Assembly (NCBI RefSeq): GCF_003568865.1
Contig: NZ_CP031115.1
Coordinates: 1,302,001-1,366,000 of the forward strand
Source: Rubrobacter indicoceani
GTDB lineage: Bacteria; Actinomycetota; Rubrobacteria; Rubrobacterales; Rubrobacteraceae
DNA: 64,000 nt
Direction: 5' to 3'
Below the pieces are notes generated by a model, which saw only the letters and a list, made by a program, of their open reading frames with translations, searched no databases and was not told the DNA's origin. The position numbers and the translations under genes were made by a program. This document shows positions 18,446 through 26,955 of this stretch, one piece after another (positions within the stretch are counted from its first letter, which is position 1; each line of letters starts with the position of its first letter).

Positions 18446-19336
18446 ATGCCCGAAAAGGAGCGCATCGGCTTTATAGGACTCGGCATCATGGGGCTCCCGA
18501 TGGCAGGAAACCTGCTTGAGGCCGGCTACGCCGTAACCGTTCAGAATCGCTCCCCCGGGAAAGCGGAGAAACTCGCCGGAGAGTATGGAGGGGCGACCGC
18601 CGTGAAGACCCCGAAAGAAGTCGCCGAGAACAGCGACATCATAGTGACCATGCTCCCCGACTCACCGGACGTAATGGCGGTGATGAGCGGTGAGGACGGC
18701 GTGCTGGCGGGGCTCTCCGGCGGCGCGCTCGTCGTGGATATGTCCACCATCTCGCCCGGGGTCACGAAGGGGCTTGCAGAGGAGGTCGGCGGGAAAGGGG
18801 CCGGGTACCTGGACGCTCCGGTCTCCGGCGGGGACGTCGGGGCGAAAGGCGGGACGCTTTCCATCATGGTCGGCGGCGAGAGATCGGACTTCGCTCGCGC
18901 GAGGTCTATCTTCGAGGTGATGGGCGGCACGGTAACTCACGTCGGGCCGGTCGGGGCCGGACAGGTCGTGAAGGCCGCGAATCAGGTCGTGGTCGCCCTG
19001 ACGATACAGGCGGTTTCGGAGGCGCTGGTTCTGGCCGAGCGCGGCGGGGTCTCGCGGGAGGTCGTGCTGGACGTGCTCGGCGGGGGGCTTGCCGGCAACA
19101 AGGTGATGGAGGTCAAGCGGGAGAAGTTCCTGAGCGGGGAATACGAGGCGGGTTTTCGGGCTGAGCTTCATCACAAGGACCTCGGCATCGCGCTTGCGGC
19201 GGGTCGGGAGTTCGGGGTCGCGCTCCCGGCTACGGCCGTTGTGGATCAGATGCTCCTCGCGATAAAGCAGAAGGGACTCGGGGGGGAGGATCACTCCGCG
19301 CTTATCAGGATCGTCGAGGGGCTTTCGGGGGCGTAG
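18446..19336 (+). CDS. glxR: 2-Hydroxy-3-oxopropionate (tartronate semialdehyde) reductase
   Basis: 296 residues of the beta-hydroxyacid dehydrogenase family. The N-terminal dinucleotide-binding motif is GFIGLGIMGLPMAGNLL (about 8-24). The substrate-binding signature is DAPVSGGDVGAKGGTLSIM, and the catalytic Lys lies in GQVVKAANQVVV. The region FRAELHHKDLGIAL is also typical of tartronate semialdehyde reductases. It reduces tartronate semialdehyde to glycerate with NAD(P)H. It starts 8 bases after the hyi stop with TAGGAGAG upstream, in the same operon. Other hydroxyacid substrates cannot be excluded. Confidence 0.9.
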   Translation: MPEKERIGFIGLGIMGLPMAGNLLEAGYAVTVQNRSPGKAEKLAGEYGGATAVKTPKEVAENSDIIVTMLPDSPDVMAVMSGEDGVLAGLSGGALVVDMSTISPGVTKGLAEEVGGKGAGYLDAPVSGGDVGAKGGTLSIMVGGERSDFARARSIFEVMGGTVTHVGPVGAGQVVKAANQVVVALTIQAVSEALVLAERGGVSREVVLDVLGGGLAGNKVMEVKREKFLSGEYEAGFRAELHHKDLGIALAAGREFGVALPATAVVDQMLLAIKQKGLGGEDHSALIRIVEGLSGA

Positions 19337-19340
19337 CTGC

Positions 19341-20012
19341 TCAGGTGGCGGGGACAAGAACGTAGTGGTAGATCGCAAAAAACTGCAGCACGCTCCCGGC
19401 GACAACGAAACCGTGCCAGATGGCGTGCGAGAAGGGCAGCTTGCGGTTGGCGTAGAAAGCGACCCCGGCGGTGTACGCAACCCCGCCCGAAGCAAGCAGA
19501 ACGAGCGCGGCGGTCGGCAGGCTCTCCACCAGCGGCCTCGCCACCACGACGCACAGCCAGCCCATCAACACGTAGGCGGCGGTGGAGAGGACGTTCAGAC
19601 GGCCAGTGAAGAGGATCTTCAGAACCACGCCCACGACGGCTATTGTCCAGATCGCCCCGAACAGCGCCCAGCTCCTGCCTTCCTCGCGCAGCACGACAAG
19701 GGCGAACGGGGTGTACGTACCGGCTATCAGGACATAGATAGCGGAGTGATCCAGGATCCTCATCACCCGCTTCTGGCGCGGGGAGGGGAGCGCGTGATAG
19801 AGCGTCGAGGCGGCGTATAGCGCGATAAGCGCACCCCCGTAGACTATGGAACTCGCAAGCTGCCAGCCGTCGCCACCGGTGGCCGTCAGAACGATGAGCA
19901 GCACCGCCCCGACTATGCTGCCGATAAGCCCTGCGCCGTGCGTCAGCGTGTTGGCGAGCTCCTCGGCCTTTGTGTAGCGCGGTTTCGGGTGGTCTGTTCC
20001 GGTCTCTGACAT
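19341..20012 (-). CDS. Hemolysin III/TrhA-family membrane protein
   Basis: 223 residues with about seven membrane segments. Family features are YTKAEELANTLTHGAG near the start (with the conserved Glu and His), AASTLYHALPSPRQKRVMR in the middle with the Ser/His pair, DHSAIYVLIAGTYTPFAL, and a late HAIWHGFVVAGSVLQFFAIY. This is the PAQR-like YqfA/TrhA family. Despite the name, most members are not toxins; roles in membrane lipid homeostasis have been proposed. The frame is open for 19 more codons upstream, but the ATG at 20012 gives the usual N-terminus. It ends 4 bases from the end of the convergent glxR gene. Confidence 0.9.
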   Translation of the reverse strand: MSETGTDHPKPRYTKAEELANTLTHGAGLIGSIVGAVLLIVLTATGGDGWQLASSIVYGGALIALYAASTLYHALPSPRQKRVMRILDHSAIYVLIAGTYTPFALVVLREEGRSWALFGAIWTIAVVGVVLKILFTGRLNVLSTAAYVLMGWLCVVVARPLVESLPTAALVLLASGGVAYTAGVAFYANRKLPFSHAIWHGFVVAGSVLQFFAIYHYVLVPAT

Positions 20013-20114
20013 TCTAGCCCGAAACTTTACCAGAGGGCGTTGTACCCGGAGCGCGCCGCGACCCCACATCTCGTCCGTGGTGCAGCCGTCCGGGTCAGCG
20101 GTTAACCTTACGAT

Positions 20115-20678
20115 ATGCTCAGGACCGGCAACACCAGAGAGACCTCGCGCACCGTTCTCGGCATAGACCCCGGAACCGCGACGATGGGCTGGGGCGTTGT
20201 CCGGGAGACGGGCAGCCGCCTAACCTACGTCCAGCACGGGGCGATAACCACGCCCCCCGACTGGACCATGCCGCGCCGCCTGGACAAACTCTTCCGGGGG
20301 GTCTCACAGCTGACGGCGGGCTACCGGCCCGACGCCGTCGCCGTCGAAGAACTTTTCTTCAACACCAACGTTACGACCGCCATCACGGTCGGGCAGGCGC
20401 GGGGGGTCGCGCTGCTCGCGGCGTACCGGGCGGGTTGCGAGGTCTTTGAGTACACGCCCCTGCAGGTCAAGCAGGCCGTCACGAGCTACGGGCGGGCCGA
20501 CAAAAAACAGGTTCAGGAGATGGTCAAGGCCCTGCTCTCGCTCCCCGAAATCCCGAAGCCCGATGACGCTGCCGACGGCCTCGCCATCTCCATAACCCAC
20601 CTCTTCTCCAGCCGGATGGGCGGGCGGCAGACCGGCACCCACAAACCGAAACCCGGCAAAGCCGGGGTGGGAAAATAA
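20115..20678 (+). CDS. ruvC: Holliday junction resolvase RuvC
   Basis: 187 residues. This endonuclease cuts Holliday junctions in complex with RuvAB. It has the RNase H-like fold with acidic motifs [17 protein letters not shown] (first Asp), [15 protein letters not shown] (Glu), and [14 protein letters not shown] (last Asp pair). The C-terminal tail is Lys/Gly-rich and slightly extended. It is the first gene of ruvCAB and is transcribed away from the hemolysin III-like gene. Confidence 0.97.
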   Translation: MLRTGNTRETSRTVLGIDPGTATMGWGVVRETGSRLTYVQHGAITTPPDWTMPRRLDKLFRGVSQLTAGYRPDAVAVEELFFNTNVTTAITVGQARGVALLAAYRAGCEVFEYTPLQVKQAVTSYGRADKKQVQEMVKALLSLPEIPKPDDAADGLAISITHLFSSRMGGRQTGTHKPKPGKAGVGK

Positions 20679-20689
20679 GCGACAGGCGG

Positions 20690-20695
20690 GATAAT
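20690..20695 (+). promoter_or_regulatory. Possible -10 element of a leaderless promoter for ruvA
   Basis: GATAAT lies 6 bases before the ruvA ATG at 20702, in the 23-base gap after ruvC, with no Shine-Dalgarno sequence between. This matches the spacing seen before the ArsA-like, DUF2905, RSH and cysteine desulfurase genes. It would allow ruvAB to be expressed without ruvC. Confidence 0.4.
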
Positions 20696-20701
20696 TAGCC
20701 C

Positions 20702-21322
20702 ATGATACACCGCTTAAGAGGACAACTTATAGAGAAGGACAACGAGGGCGTTGTAGTGGAGTGCGCCGGGGTCGGATACCGGGCCCTCACCTCGCTGACA
20801 ACGGTGCAGGCCCTGCCGCCGACGGGCGAGGAGTGCGTGGTGCATACGCGCCTGATCGTCCGCGAAGATGCGCAGCTTCTGTTCGGGTTCGCCTCCCGCG
20901 ACGAACGGGCCGTCTTTGATGCGATCACCTCGGTGTCGAGGGTCGGGCCGAAGCTGGCGCTTGCGGTGCTGTCCTCGATGTCACCGGGGCAGGTCGCCGA
21001 GGCCGTAGCCCGCGGCGACGTTCTGAAGTTCGCGAGCGTCTCGGGCCTCGGAAAAAAGACCGCCGAACGGCTCGTGCTGGAGCTGAAGGGAAAGGAAGCG
21101 GCCTTCTTCGAGGTTGTACCGGAGCTTTCGTCGAAAAACGGGTCGTCCGCCCCGGTCGCACCGGCATCGCCGGGCGGCGGACCGTACCTGGAGGCCCGGG
21201 AGGCTTTGACGGGGCTCGGGTACTCGCTCGAGGAGGCCGAGGCCGCGCTGTCGGGGGCGGGGGAGCAGGACTCCGTCGAGGCGTACATCAAGGCCGCGCT
21301 GCGCGGCGTACGGAGGCGTTAG
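20702..21322 (+). CDS. ruvA: Holliday junction branch migration protein RuvA
   Basis: 206 residues. It begins [20 protein letters not shown], then GVGYRAL, the OB-fold domain, helix-hairpin-helix repeats ([20 protein letters not shown] and [21 protein letters not shown]), a Gly/Pro/Ser-rich flexible linker near 140-160, and the C-terminal three-helix domain III ([16 protein letters not shown]) that contacts RuvB. It binds four-way junctions and loads RuvB. ruvB starts one base after its stop codon. Confidence 0.97.
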   Translation: MIHRLRGQLIEKDNEGVVVECAGVGYRALTSLTTVQALPPTGEECVVHTRLIVREDAQLLFGFASRDERAVFDAITSVSRVGPKLALAVLSSMSPGQVAEAVARGDVLKFASVSGLGKKTAERLVLELKGKEAAFFEVVPELSSKNGSSAPVAPASPGGGPYLEAREALTGLGYSLEEAEAALSGAGEQDSVEAYIKAALRGVRRR

Positions 21323-21323
21323 C

Positions 21324-22484
21324 ATGGCCGACGACGAGATGGACGATTTCACGGTGCGTCGAAACGCCGGGCCGGAGAACAGCGGCGAAGTAGAGGACAT
21401 AACCGGGGCCGCCGGGTGGGCGCCGACGGGTGAAGTACCACCGGTGGGCGACCCTTCCGACGAACGACCGCTCGACCCGGGGCCGTTCGAGGGCGACGAC
21501 GAGCCGACCCTACGGCCACGCACCCTCGGTGAGTTTATCGGGCAGGAGAAGCTCAAGGAGAACCTCGAGATCTTTCTCGAAGCCGCAAAGCGTCGGGGGG
21601 AGGCTCTGGATCACATGCTCCTCGCAGGTCCGCCGGGGCTCGGGAAGACAAGCCTGTGTCGCATCCTGGCCGCCGAGATGGGCGTACAGCTGCATCCGAC
21701 GAGCGGTCCGACGCTGGAGCGGGCCGGAGACATGGCCGCGATCCTCACGTCTCTGGAAGAGGGCGATTTCCTGTTTATAGACGAGATACACCGCCTGAAC
21801 CGACAGATCGAAGAAGTCCTCTACCCGGCGATGGAGGACTACGCCCTCGACATCGTTCTCGGACAGGGACCGTCGGCGCGGACCATTCGGATGGATTTGC
21901 CGAAGTTCACGCTCGTCGGGGCGACGACGCGCACCGGGCTTATGACCAAGCCCCTGCTCGACCGCTTCGGTTACACCGCACAGATGGACTACTACAGGCC
22001 GGAGGATCTGAGGAAGATAGCCGTTCGTAGCGCGGGGATTCTGAACGTGCCGATGACGGAAGAGGGAGCGTCGCAGCTTGCCCGCCGCAGCCGGGGGACG
22101 CCGCGCGTCGCAAACCGCCTTCTTCGGCGGGTTCGCGACTACGCCGAGGTCCGGGGCGACGGCACGGTAGACGAGGCGACCGCAAAGGCCGCCCTTGAAA
22201 TGCAGGGCGTTGACGACCTCGGCCTCGACCGCGCCGACCGCAACTACCTGACGCTGATAATCGACAAGTTCGACGGCGGGCCGGTCGGGGTCGGGACCAT
22301 CTCCGTCGCGCTCGGCGAGGCCCGCGACACCGTCGAGGAGGTCTTCGAACCGTTCCTGCTTCAGTCCGGTCTGATACAGCGCACCAGCCGGGGGCGCATC
22401 GTAACCCGGCGCACCTACGAACACCTCGGCCTCTCGACGCCCGGCTCAGACAACGCCTCCCCACCGGATAACGGCCTTTGGTAG
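21324..22484 (+). CDS. ruvB: Holliday junction branch migration ATPase RuvB
   Basis: 386 residues. Walker A is GPPGLGKTS at 102-110 and Walker B is [11 protein letters not shown]. Other conserved stretches are the sensor 1 [11 protein letters not shown], the arginine-finger region [19 protein letters not shown], and the C-terminal winged helix ending [17 protein letters not shown]. Core homology starts near residue 62 ([13 protein letters not shown]). That leaves an acidic, Pro/Gly-rich N-terminal extension about 40 residues longer than in E. coli RuvB and of unknown purpose. It directly follows ruvA. Confidence 0.97.
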   Translation: MADDEMDDFTVRRNAGPENSGEVEDITGAAGWAPTGEVPPVGDPSDERPLDPGPFEGDDEPTLRPRTLGEFIGQEKLKENLEIFLEAAKRRGEALDHMLLAGPPGLGKTSLCRILAAEMGVQLHPTSGPTLERAGDMAAILTSLEEGDFLFIDEIHRLNRQIEEVLYPAMEDYALDIVLGQGPSARTIRMDLPKFTLVGATTRTGLMTKPLLDRFGYTAQMDYYRPEDLRKIAVRSAGILNVPMTEEGASQLARRSRGTPRVANRLLRRVRDYAEVRGDGTVDEATAKAALEMQGVDDLGLDRADRNYLTLIIDKFDGGPVGVGTISVALGEARDTVEEVFEPFLLQSGLIQRTSRGRIVTRRTYEHLGLSTPGSDNASPPDNGLW

Positions 22485-22701
22485 CCGGTCTTTTCGCCCG
22501 TAGCCGGAGAACATACACGCAAAGCGCAGAACGTCGAGACGCTCGCCCTGCGCCTGATAGAGCGGTGTTCGAGCCGTACGGCCTGCCGGAGGACGTCTCC
22601 GACGATGATCCGCCGACCGCGCTGCTCGCGTTCGCTCCGGGCGACGTTCGCTGGCGTAGAATCCGGGCAGCGTTGCAGGACGAGTCCGACGGGAGGGCCG
22701 G

Positions 22702-22953
22702 ATCGAGCTCATCTACCACTACGGTCTGTTTCTCGCGGGCCTGCCGCTGCTTTTGCTGATCGGTCTGACGGTTTTTACCCTGGCCACGCTCGGACGCATC
22801 CGGGAGGCCGACCGGCGCGGCGGCATCAGCGAGTCGGGCCGTCAGTACATCGTGCGCCTTCGGCGACGCGGCAGGTACCTCTGGGCCGCCTCGTCTGTCA
22901 GCTGGGGCGTGTTTATCTGGTGTCTGGCCGGGTTCCTCGGGGCGTTCGGCTAG
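22702..22953 (+). CDS. Small two-helix membrane protein, start codon unclear (AUC or UUG)
   Basis: The open frame encodes I/M-ELIYHYGLFLAGLPLLL, a first membrane helix, then a basic stretch RIREADRRGG and RLRRRGRY, and a second helix SSVSWGVFIWCLAGFLGAFG up to the stop: 83 residues if started at 22702. The only standard start, TTG at 22753, would cut the first helix and has no ribosome-binding site. GGGAGG at 22691-22696 stands 5 bases before an ATC at 22702, and a TAGAAT (22657-22662) precedes it, suggesting a non-canonical AUC start. No family recognised. The stretch 22485-22656 shows no convincing gene. Confidence 0.5.
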   Translation: MELIYHYGLFLAGLPLLLLIGLTVFTLATLGRIREADRRGGISESGRQYIVRLRRRGRYLWAASSVSWGVFIWCLAGFLGAFG

Positions 22954-22960
22954 AGTTCGC

Positions 22961-23608
22961 CTAGCGAAACGGCTTGAGGGGCTCCTCCCCGGCCCGCTTC
23001 ATCGCCCGCTCGAACGCCGGACGGGCCTGTAGCCTCCCGTAGTACTCACCGAGGTTCGGGAAGCTTTCCACGAGGCCCATCTTGTGAGCCGCCTCCACAG
23101 CAAAGGCCATCTGCACGTCCGCCCCCGTCAGGCCGTCCCCGACAAGGAACTCCCGTCCTTCGAGATGACCGGAGATGTACCCGAAGTGGTTCGCGAGCTC
23201 GCCGGATATTCGGGGTCTCACGGGTTTGTCGGCGCCGGGCGCAAGCCGCGACATATACAGCGAGAGCATCACCGGCAGCATCGCGGAGGACTCGGCGTAG
23301 TGTAGCCACCGGACGTAGTCGTCATACTCCGGGTCGGTCGGCTTCGGGGCGAGCGCGTTCTGTCTGTCGTAGTTGCGGACCAGGTACTCGATTATCGCCC
23401 CGGATTCAAAGACGAGCCTGCCTCCGTTGTAGCCGTCCTCGACCGTCGGGGACTTTCCGACGGGGCTTACCGGGCGCATCTCCGGCGGAGCGAGGTTTGT
23501 TTGCGGGTCGCGACTGTAGCGGATTATCCGGTACTCGAGGCCGAGTTCTTCGAGCAGCCAGAGAACCCGCATCGAGCGCGAAGCGTTCAGGTGGTGGACC
23601 GTGATCAC
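22961..23608 (-). CDS. Glutathione S-transferase-like protein
   Basis: 215 residues in two-domain GST layout. The thioredoxin-fold N-terminus has ITVHHLNASRSMRVLWLLEE with the catalytic-loop Ser, then MRPVSPVGKSPTVEDG with the cis-Pro, and FESGAIIEYLVRNYD, the E-S glutathione-binding pair. The all-helical C-terminal domain has a G-x-x-LTGADVQMAF motif. Actinobacteria generally use mycothiol or other thiols rather than glutathione, so the true thiol is uncertain. The GTG at 23608 has GGAGGGGAA upstream. The open frame continues far upstream but that part is not GST-like. Confidence 0.9.
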   Translation of the reverse strand: MITVHHLNASRSMRVLWLLEELGLEYRIIRYSRDPQTNLAPPEMRPVSPVGKSPTVEDGYNGGRLVFESGAIIEYLVRNYDRQNALAPKPTDPEYDDYVRWLHYAESSAMLPVMLSLYMSRLAPGADKPVRPRISGELANHFGYISGHLEGREFLVGDGLTGADVQMAFAVEAAHKMGLVESFPNLGEYYGRLQARPAFERAMKRAGEEPLKPFR

Positions 23609-23923
23609 GGCTGTTCCCCTCCGGATTGTGTCGAGTTTTACGCGGCGTCGGGGCCGGCAATTGCTGTTACGGACGTTACACGCTTTCGGGGACCGAGTCA
23701 CGGGCAGAGTCAGGACGATCCTCGGAAAAGGGGAACAGGTGCCGGTAAGCACCCGTGCCTGCCGATGCGAAGAGCGTCGTACGACGCGGTGGAGAAGGTC
23801 CGCACCGGGGGCTTCGACCCGCAGGACAGGGGCGGAACAGACCTGATCATCTCCCGGTAGCGGCCCGTGAGGGCCGGCCCGCAGGTGTCGGGGGGCGGGA
23901 GTTCGGGTAGAGTACGGCCCGGT
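23609..23923. other. Intergenic region between divergent GST and DUF2183 genes
   Basis: This 315-base stretch carries the ribosome-binding site of the GST gene (minus strand) at its left end. At its right end TAGAGT (23908-23913) lies 10 bases before the DUF2183 ATG and is a candidate -10 element. A 31-codon frame (23765-23860) reads MRRASYDAVEKVRTGGF and onward and looks protein-like, but it has no ribosome-binding site and is not called as a gene. Confidence 0.4.
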
Positions 23924-25111
23924 ATGGGAGCTTCCTGGAGCAAAAAAGACCTGTTTATAAAAGCTGTAACGCCCTCGCGGCCCGTGCGGGTTGCCGGACG
24001 CTTCGCCCTGCGGCAGGTCCGGCACGTAGCCGGAGCGACGTTTCACCGGGGCGAGGTTGTCTTTGACCGGGTGAGGCTCCGGTGGAAGATACGCCTCGGG
24101 CTTCTGGAACGGCTGGAGGTGCTGCCCTACCGGGGGTACGGCACGCGCGACGTTCTGCACATTCGGGGCCGGGTGCTGGAGGAGAAAGGCGTGACCCACT
24201 CCTCGCACGCCGACAGCGCCTACGCCAACTTCAGGAACATGATCCGGCGCTTCAACAGCTCCGAGATGCCGCATGCAAGGGTGCGCGGCAGGCACTCCGG
24301 CGTCGAGGCCGAGACGACCGCTGACGAAGAAGGCTTCTTTGAGTTCCGCTTCGAGCTGCCCGAGGGCGAGGACCCGAACGAGAAGTTCGAGTGGCATCCG
24401 GTAGACCTAGAGTTGATCTCACCCGGCAAGCCGGGGACCGCGCGGGACAGGGGATGGTCGCTCGTCCCGCCCGCAGACTCTCAGTTTTACGTTATAAGCG
24501 ACCTCGACGACACCGTGCTCCACTCGCGAGTGACCAACGTGCTGGCGATGCTCTGGATAGTTCTTTTCGGCAACGCCCACACCCGGTTGCCGTTCCCCGG
24601 CGTCGCGGAGTTCTACGAAGCCCTCAAAGGCGGCGGCGACGGTCGCCGCCGGAACCCGCTCTTCTACGTGTCGAGCAGCCCGTGGAACATCTACGACCTT
24701 CTTGTCGAGTTCATGGACCTCAACGACGTACCTCACGGGCCCATCTTCCTTAAAGACTGGTCCCTGAACGTCTTCGGGAGCCACGAAGACCACAAGCTCG
24801 GCGCCATTCAGCGCCTTCTCGACGAGTACCCCGCCGCGCCGTTTGTCCTTATCGGTGACTCCGGCGAGGAAGACCCGGAGATCTACTCAAAAGCCATCTT
24901 CGAGAACCCGGGCCGGATAAAGGCCGCTTTTATCCGGAACGTTACCGGGGAGGCCCGCCGCGAGGAGGTCCGGGAGATAGCGACGGGCCTGCCACCCGCC
25001 GAGGGCAGGATGTACCTGGTCAAGGACTCCGGCGAGGCCGCCGAGATCGCCGCCTCGCTCGGCCTGCTCTCTGAAGCGAGCGTCCGGAAGGTCTACGAAA
25101 ACCTGCCGTAA
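23924..25111 (+). CDS. DUF2183 (App1-type) phosphatidate phosphatase-like protein
   Basis: 395 residues. The C-terminal half carries the App1/DUF2183 HAD-like phosphatase core: YVISDLDDTVLHSRVTN (the DxDxT nucleophile motif), FYVSSSPWNIYDLL (motif II Ser), and the K/GDSGEEDPEIY acidic motif with PFVLIGDSGE. Yeast App1 is a phosphatidate phosphatase; bacterial members are uncharacterised. The N-terminal 190 residues form a separate all-beta-looking region with RGRVLEEKGV and GVEAETTADEEGFFEF. No signal peptide or membrane helix is seen. The ATG at 23924 lacks a ribosome-binding site, and TAGAGT upstream suggests a leaderless transcript. Confidence 0.85.
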   Translation: MGASWSKKDLFIKAVTPSRPVRVAGRFALRQVRHVAGATFHRGEVVFDRVRLRWKIRLGLLERLEVLPYRGYGTRDVLHIRGRVLEEKGVTHSSHADSAYANFRNMIRRFNSSEMPHARVRGRHSGVEAETTADEEGFFEFRFELPEGEDPNEKFEWHPVDLELISPGKPGTARDRGWSLVPPADSQFYVISDLDDTVLHSRVTNVLAMLWIVLFGNAHTRLPFPGVAEFYEALKGGGDGRRRNPLFYVSSSPWNIYDLLVEFMDLNDVPHGPIFLKDWSLNVFGSHEDHKLGAIQRLLDEYPAAPFVLIGDSGEEDPEIYSKAIFENPGRIKAAFIRNVTGEARREEVREIATGLPPAEGRMYLVKDSGEAAEIAASLGLLSEASVRKVYENLP

Positions 25112-25160
25112 GAGCGGTGGATGGTTGGCGGGTATCCCGATCATCCACCGTAGCGGGAAA

Positions 25161-26843
25161 CTAGACCTTCGGGTTCGTTACCGCGCCCTCGGAGGCGGAA
25201 GAGACCTGAGCGGCGTACTTCGCCATCACACCCGTTGCAAAGGCGGGCTCCGGCTCGACCCAGTCGGAGAGACGTGACTCGATCTCCTTGTCGGTGAGGT
25301 CCACGGTGAGCGAGCGGCTCGGAAGGTCGAAGGTGATGGTGTCGCCGTCCTTCAGGGCAGCGATCGGACCGCGGTGCGCCGCCTCGGGGGCGACGTGTCC
25401 GGCCATAAAGCCTCGCGTCGCGCCGCTGAACCTGCCGTCCGTGAGCAGCGCGACCGTGTCGCCGAGACCCTGCCCGACGATGGCCGAGGTCACGCCGAGC
25501 ATCTCGCGCATGCCGGGGCCGCCCTTCGGACCCTCGTAGCGAACGACAACGACGTCCCCGCTCTTTATCCGGCGCGACTGGACCGCCGCCATCGCCTCCT
25601 CCTCCGAATCAAAGACGCGAGCCGGGCCGGAGTGGTCGTCCCTTGTATACCCGGCGACCTTTATAACGCAGCCCTCCGGCGCGAGGTTGCCTTTCAAGAT
25701 AACGAGGCCGCCCGATTTCCTGAGCGGCTCGTCCACGCTTACGATAACCTCCTGACCCGGTGTTTCCTTTGCGTTCTCGACGGCTTCGGCGAGCGTCTGG
25801 CCCGTAGCCGAGAGCGCGTCCCCGTGAACCAGCCCGGCCTCCAGCATCCGCTTTCCGAGCAGCTTCGAGCCGCCGGCCCGGTCCATGTCTATGGCGACGA
25901 ACCTGCCGCCCGGCTTCAGGTCGGCGATTATGGGGGTCTTTGTGCTGACGCGGTCGAAGTCGTCTATGTTGAGTTCTATCCCGGCTTCGCGGGCTATGGC
26001 AAGAAAGTGAAGCACGGCGTTTGTCGAACCGCCCGTCGCCGCGACGCTTGCGATGGCGTTCTCGAAAGACTCTTTGGTGAGGATGTCCGAGGGCTTCAGG
26101 TCGCGCTCCACAAGCTGCATAACGAGCCTGCCGGCCTCGACGCACACGTCGTGCTTGCGCCCGTCGAGGGCCGCCGGGTCGGCGCTCCCGATGGGCGACA
26201 TCCCGAGAAACTGCAGCGCAAGGGCCATCGTGTTGGCGGTGAACTGGCCGCCGCACGCCCCGGAGCGGGGGCAGGCGTTCTCTTCGAGCTCCATGAAGTC
26301 CTCGTCGGACATCGTGCCGGCGGCGTTTGCGCCCGCGCCCTCGAAAACATCCTGGATTGTTATGTCGCGGCCCTTGAAGCGACCCGGCCCGATGGAGCCG
26401 GAGTAGACGATCGCCGACGGAATATCCAGCCGGGCGTGGGCCATCGCCGCGCCCGGAAGCGTTTTGTCGCACCCGACGAGCGTGACCATCGCGTCGAACA
26501 TGTGTCCGCGCCCGACAAGCTCTATGGAGTCCGCTATAACCTCGCGGGAGACAAGCGAGGTCTTCATCCCCTGAGTCCCCATCGTGATGCCGTCCGAGAT
26601 GGCGATGGTGTTGAGCTCCATCGGGGTCCCGCCCGCCTCGCGGACGCCCTGCTTTACGCGCTCGGCGAGGTCGCGCTGGTTGAAGTTGCAGGGCATCGTC
26701 TCGATCCACGAGTGAGCCACCCCGACTATCGGTTTGGCGAGGTCCTCGCGCGAGTAGCCCATCCCGAGCAGGTACGAGCGGGCCGCCGCCCGGTCGCGTC
26801 CCTCGACGATGGTGCGGCTTTTAAGCCTGTTCTTTGTCTCCAC
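25161..26843 (-). CDS. ilvD: Dihydroxy-acid dehydratase
   Basis: 560 residues. It converts 2,3-dihydroxy-isovalerate and 2,3-dihydroxy-3-methylvalerate to the 2-keto acids of valine and isoleucine synthesis. Cluster and substrate motifs are complete: Cys52 in METMPCNF-like [10 protein letters not shown], Cys125 in VGCDKTLPG, and Cys197 in [17 protein letters not shown]-terminal motifs are [21 protein letters not shown]. These cysteines fit a [2Fe-2S]-type enzyme. The GTG start has ACAGGAGGCCC upstream, and TATACT on the minus strand (26885-26890) is a candidate -10. No other branched-chain gene is nearby. Confidence 0.97.
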   Translation of the reverse strand: METKNRLKSRTIVEGRDRAAARSYLLGMGYSREDLAKPIVGVAHSWIETMPCNFNQRDLAERVKQGVREAGGTPMELNTIAISDGITMGTQGMKTSLVSREVIADSIELVGRGHMFDAMVTLVGCDKTLPGAAMAHARLDIPSAIVYSGSIGPGRFKGRDITIQDVFEGAGANAAGTMSDEDFMELEENACPRSGACGGQFTANTMALALQFLGMSPIGSADPAALDGRKHDVCVEAGRLVMQLVERDLKPSDILTKESFENAIASVAATGGSTNAVLHFLAIAREAGIELNIDDFDRVSTKTPIIADLKPGGRFVAIDMDRAGGSKLLGKRMLEAGLVHGDALSATGQTLAEAVENAKETPGQEVIVSVDEPLRKSGGLVILKGNLAPEGCVIKVAGYTRDDHSGPARVFDSEEEAMAAVQSRRIKSGDVVVVRYEGPKGGPGMREMLGVTSAIVGQGLGDTVALLTDGRFSGATRGFMAGHVAPEAAHRGPIAALKDGDTITFDLPSRSLTVDLTDKEIESRLSDWVEPEPAFATGVMAKYAAQVSSASEGAVTNPKV

Positions 26844-26955
26844 CGGGCCTCCTGTTCTGAGTAAACAAGCTCCAACTGGCCCTGAGTATAGACTCGCAAA
26901 CGGACGAAATCCGCGTCCGAACAGCGCCCCGCCGGGAGAGATGCGGAAGTCCGTC

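Noticed and set aside
20648-20667. CCCGGC-AAA-GCCGGG hairpin near the ruvC end as a terminator
   Set aside because: It lies inside the ruvC coding sequence and has no T run; ruvA follows closely.
22478-22759. 93-codon plus-strand frame beginning at the ruvB stop
   Set aside because: The end (SSSSTTTVCFSRACRCFC) is the wrong-frame reading of the small membrane protein, and there is no ribosome-binding site; only the segment LPEDVSDDDPPTALLAFAPGD looks protein-like.
22961-24397. GST as a 478-residue fusion with a long N-terminal part
   Set aside because: The extra N-terminal part runs through the divergent intergenic region and the DUF2183 gene in antisense; a GTG with a good ribosome-binding site at 23608 gives a normal-length GST.
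25374-26864. Long open frame (about 496 codons) on the plus strand opposite ilvD
   Set aside because: It is the GC-rich mirror frame of a clearly coding ilvD; its translation is Arg/Ala/Val-rich without any family motif.
26901-26919. CGGACG/CGTCCG inverted repeat between the G8 gene and ilvD as a terminator
   Set aside because: Short arms, no T tract on the minus strand; could be chance in GC-rich DNA.
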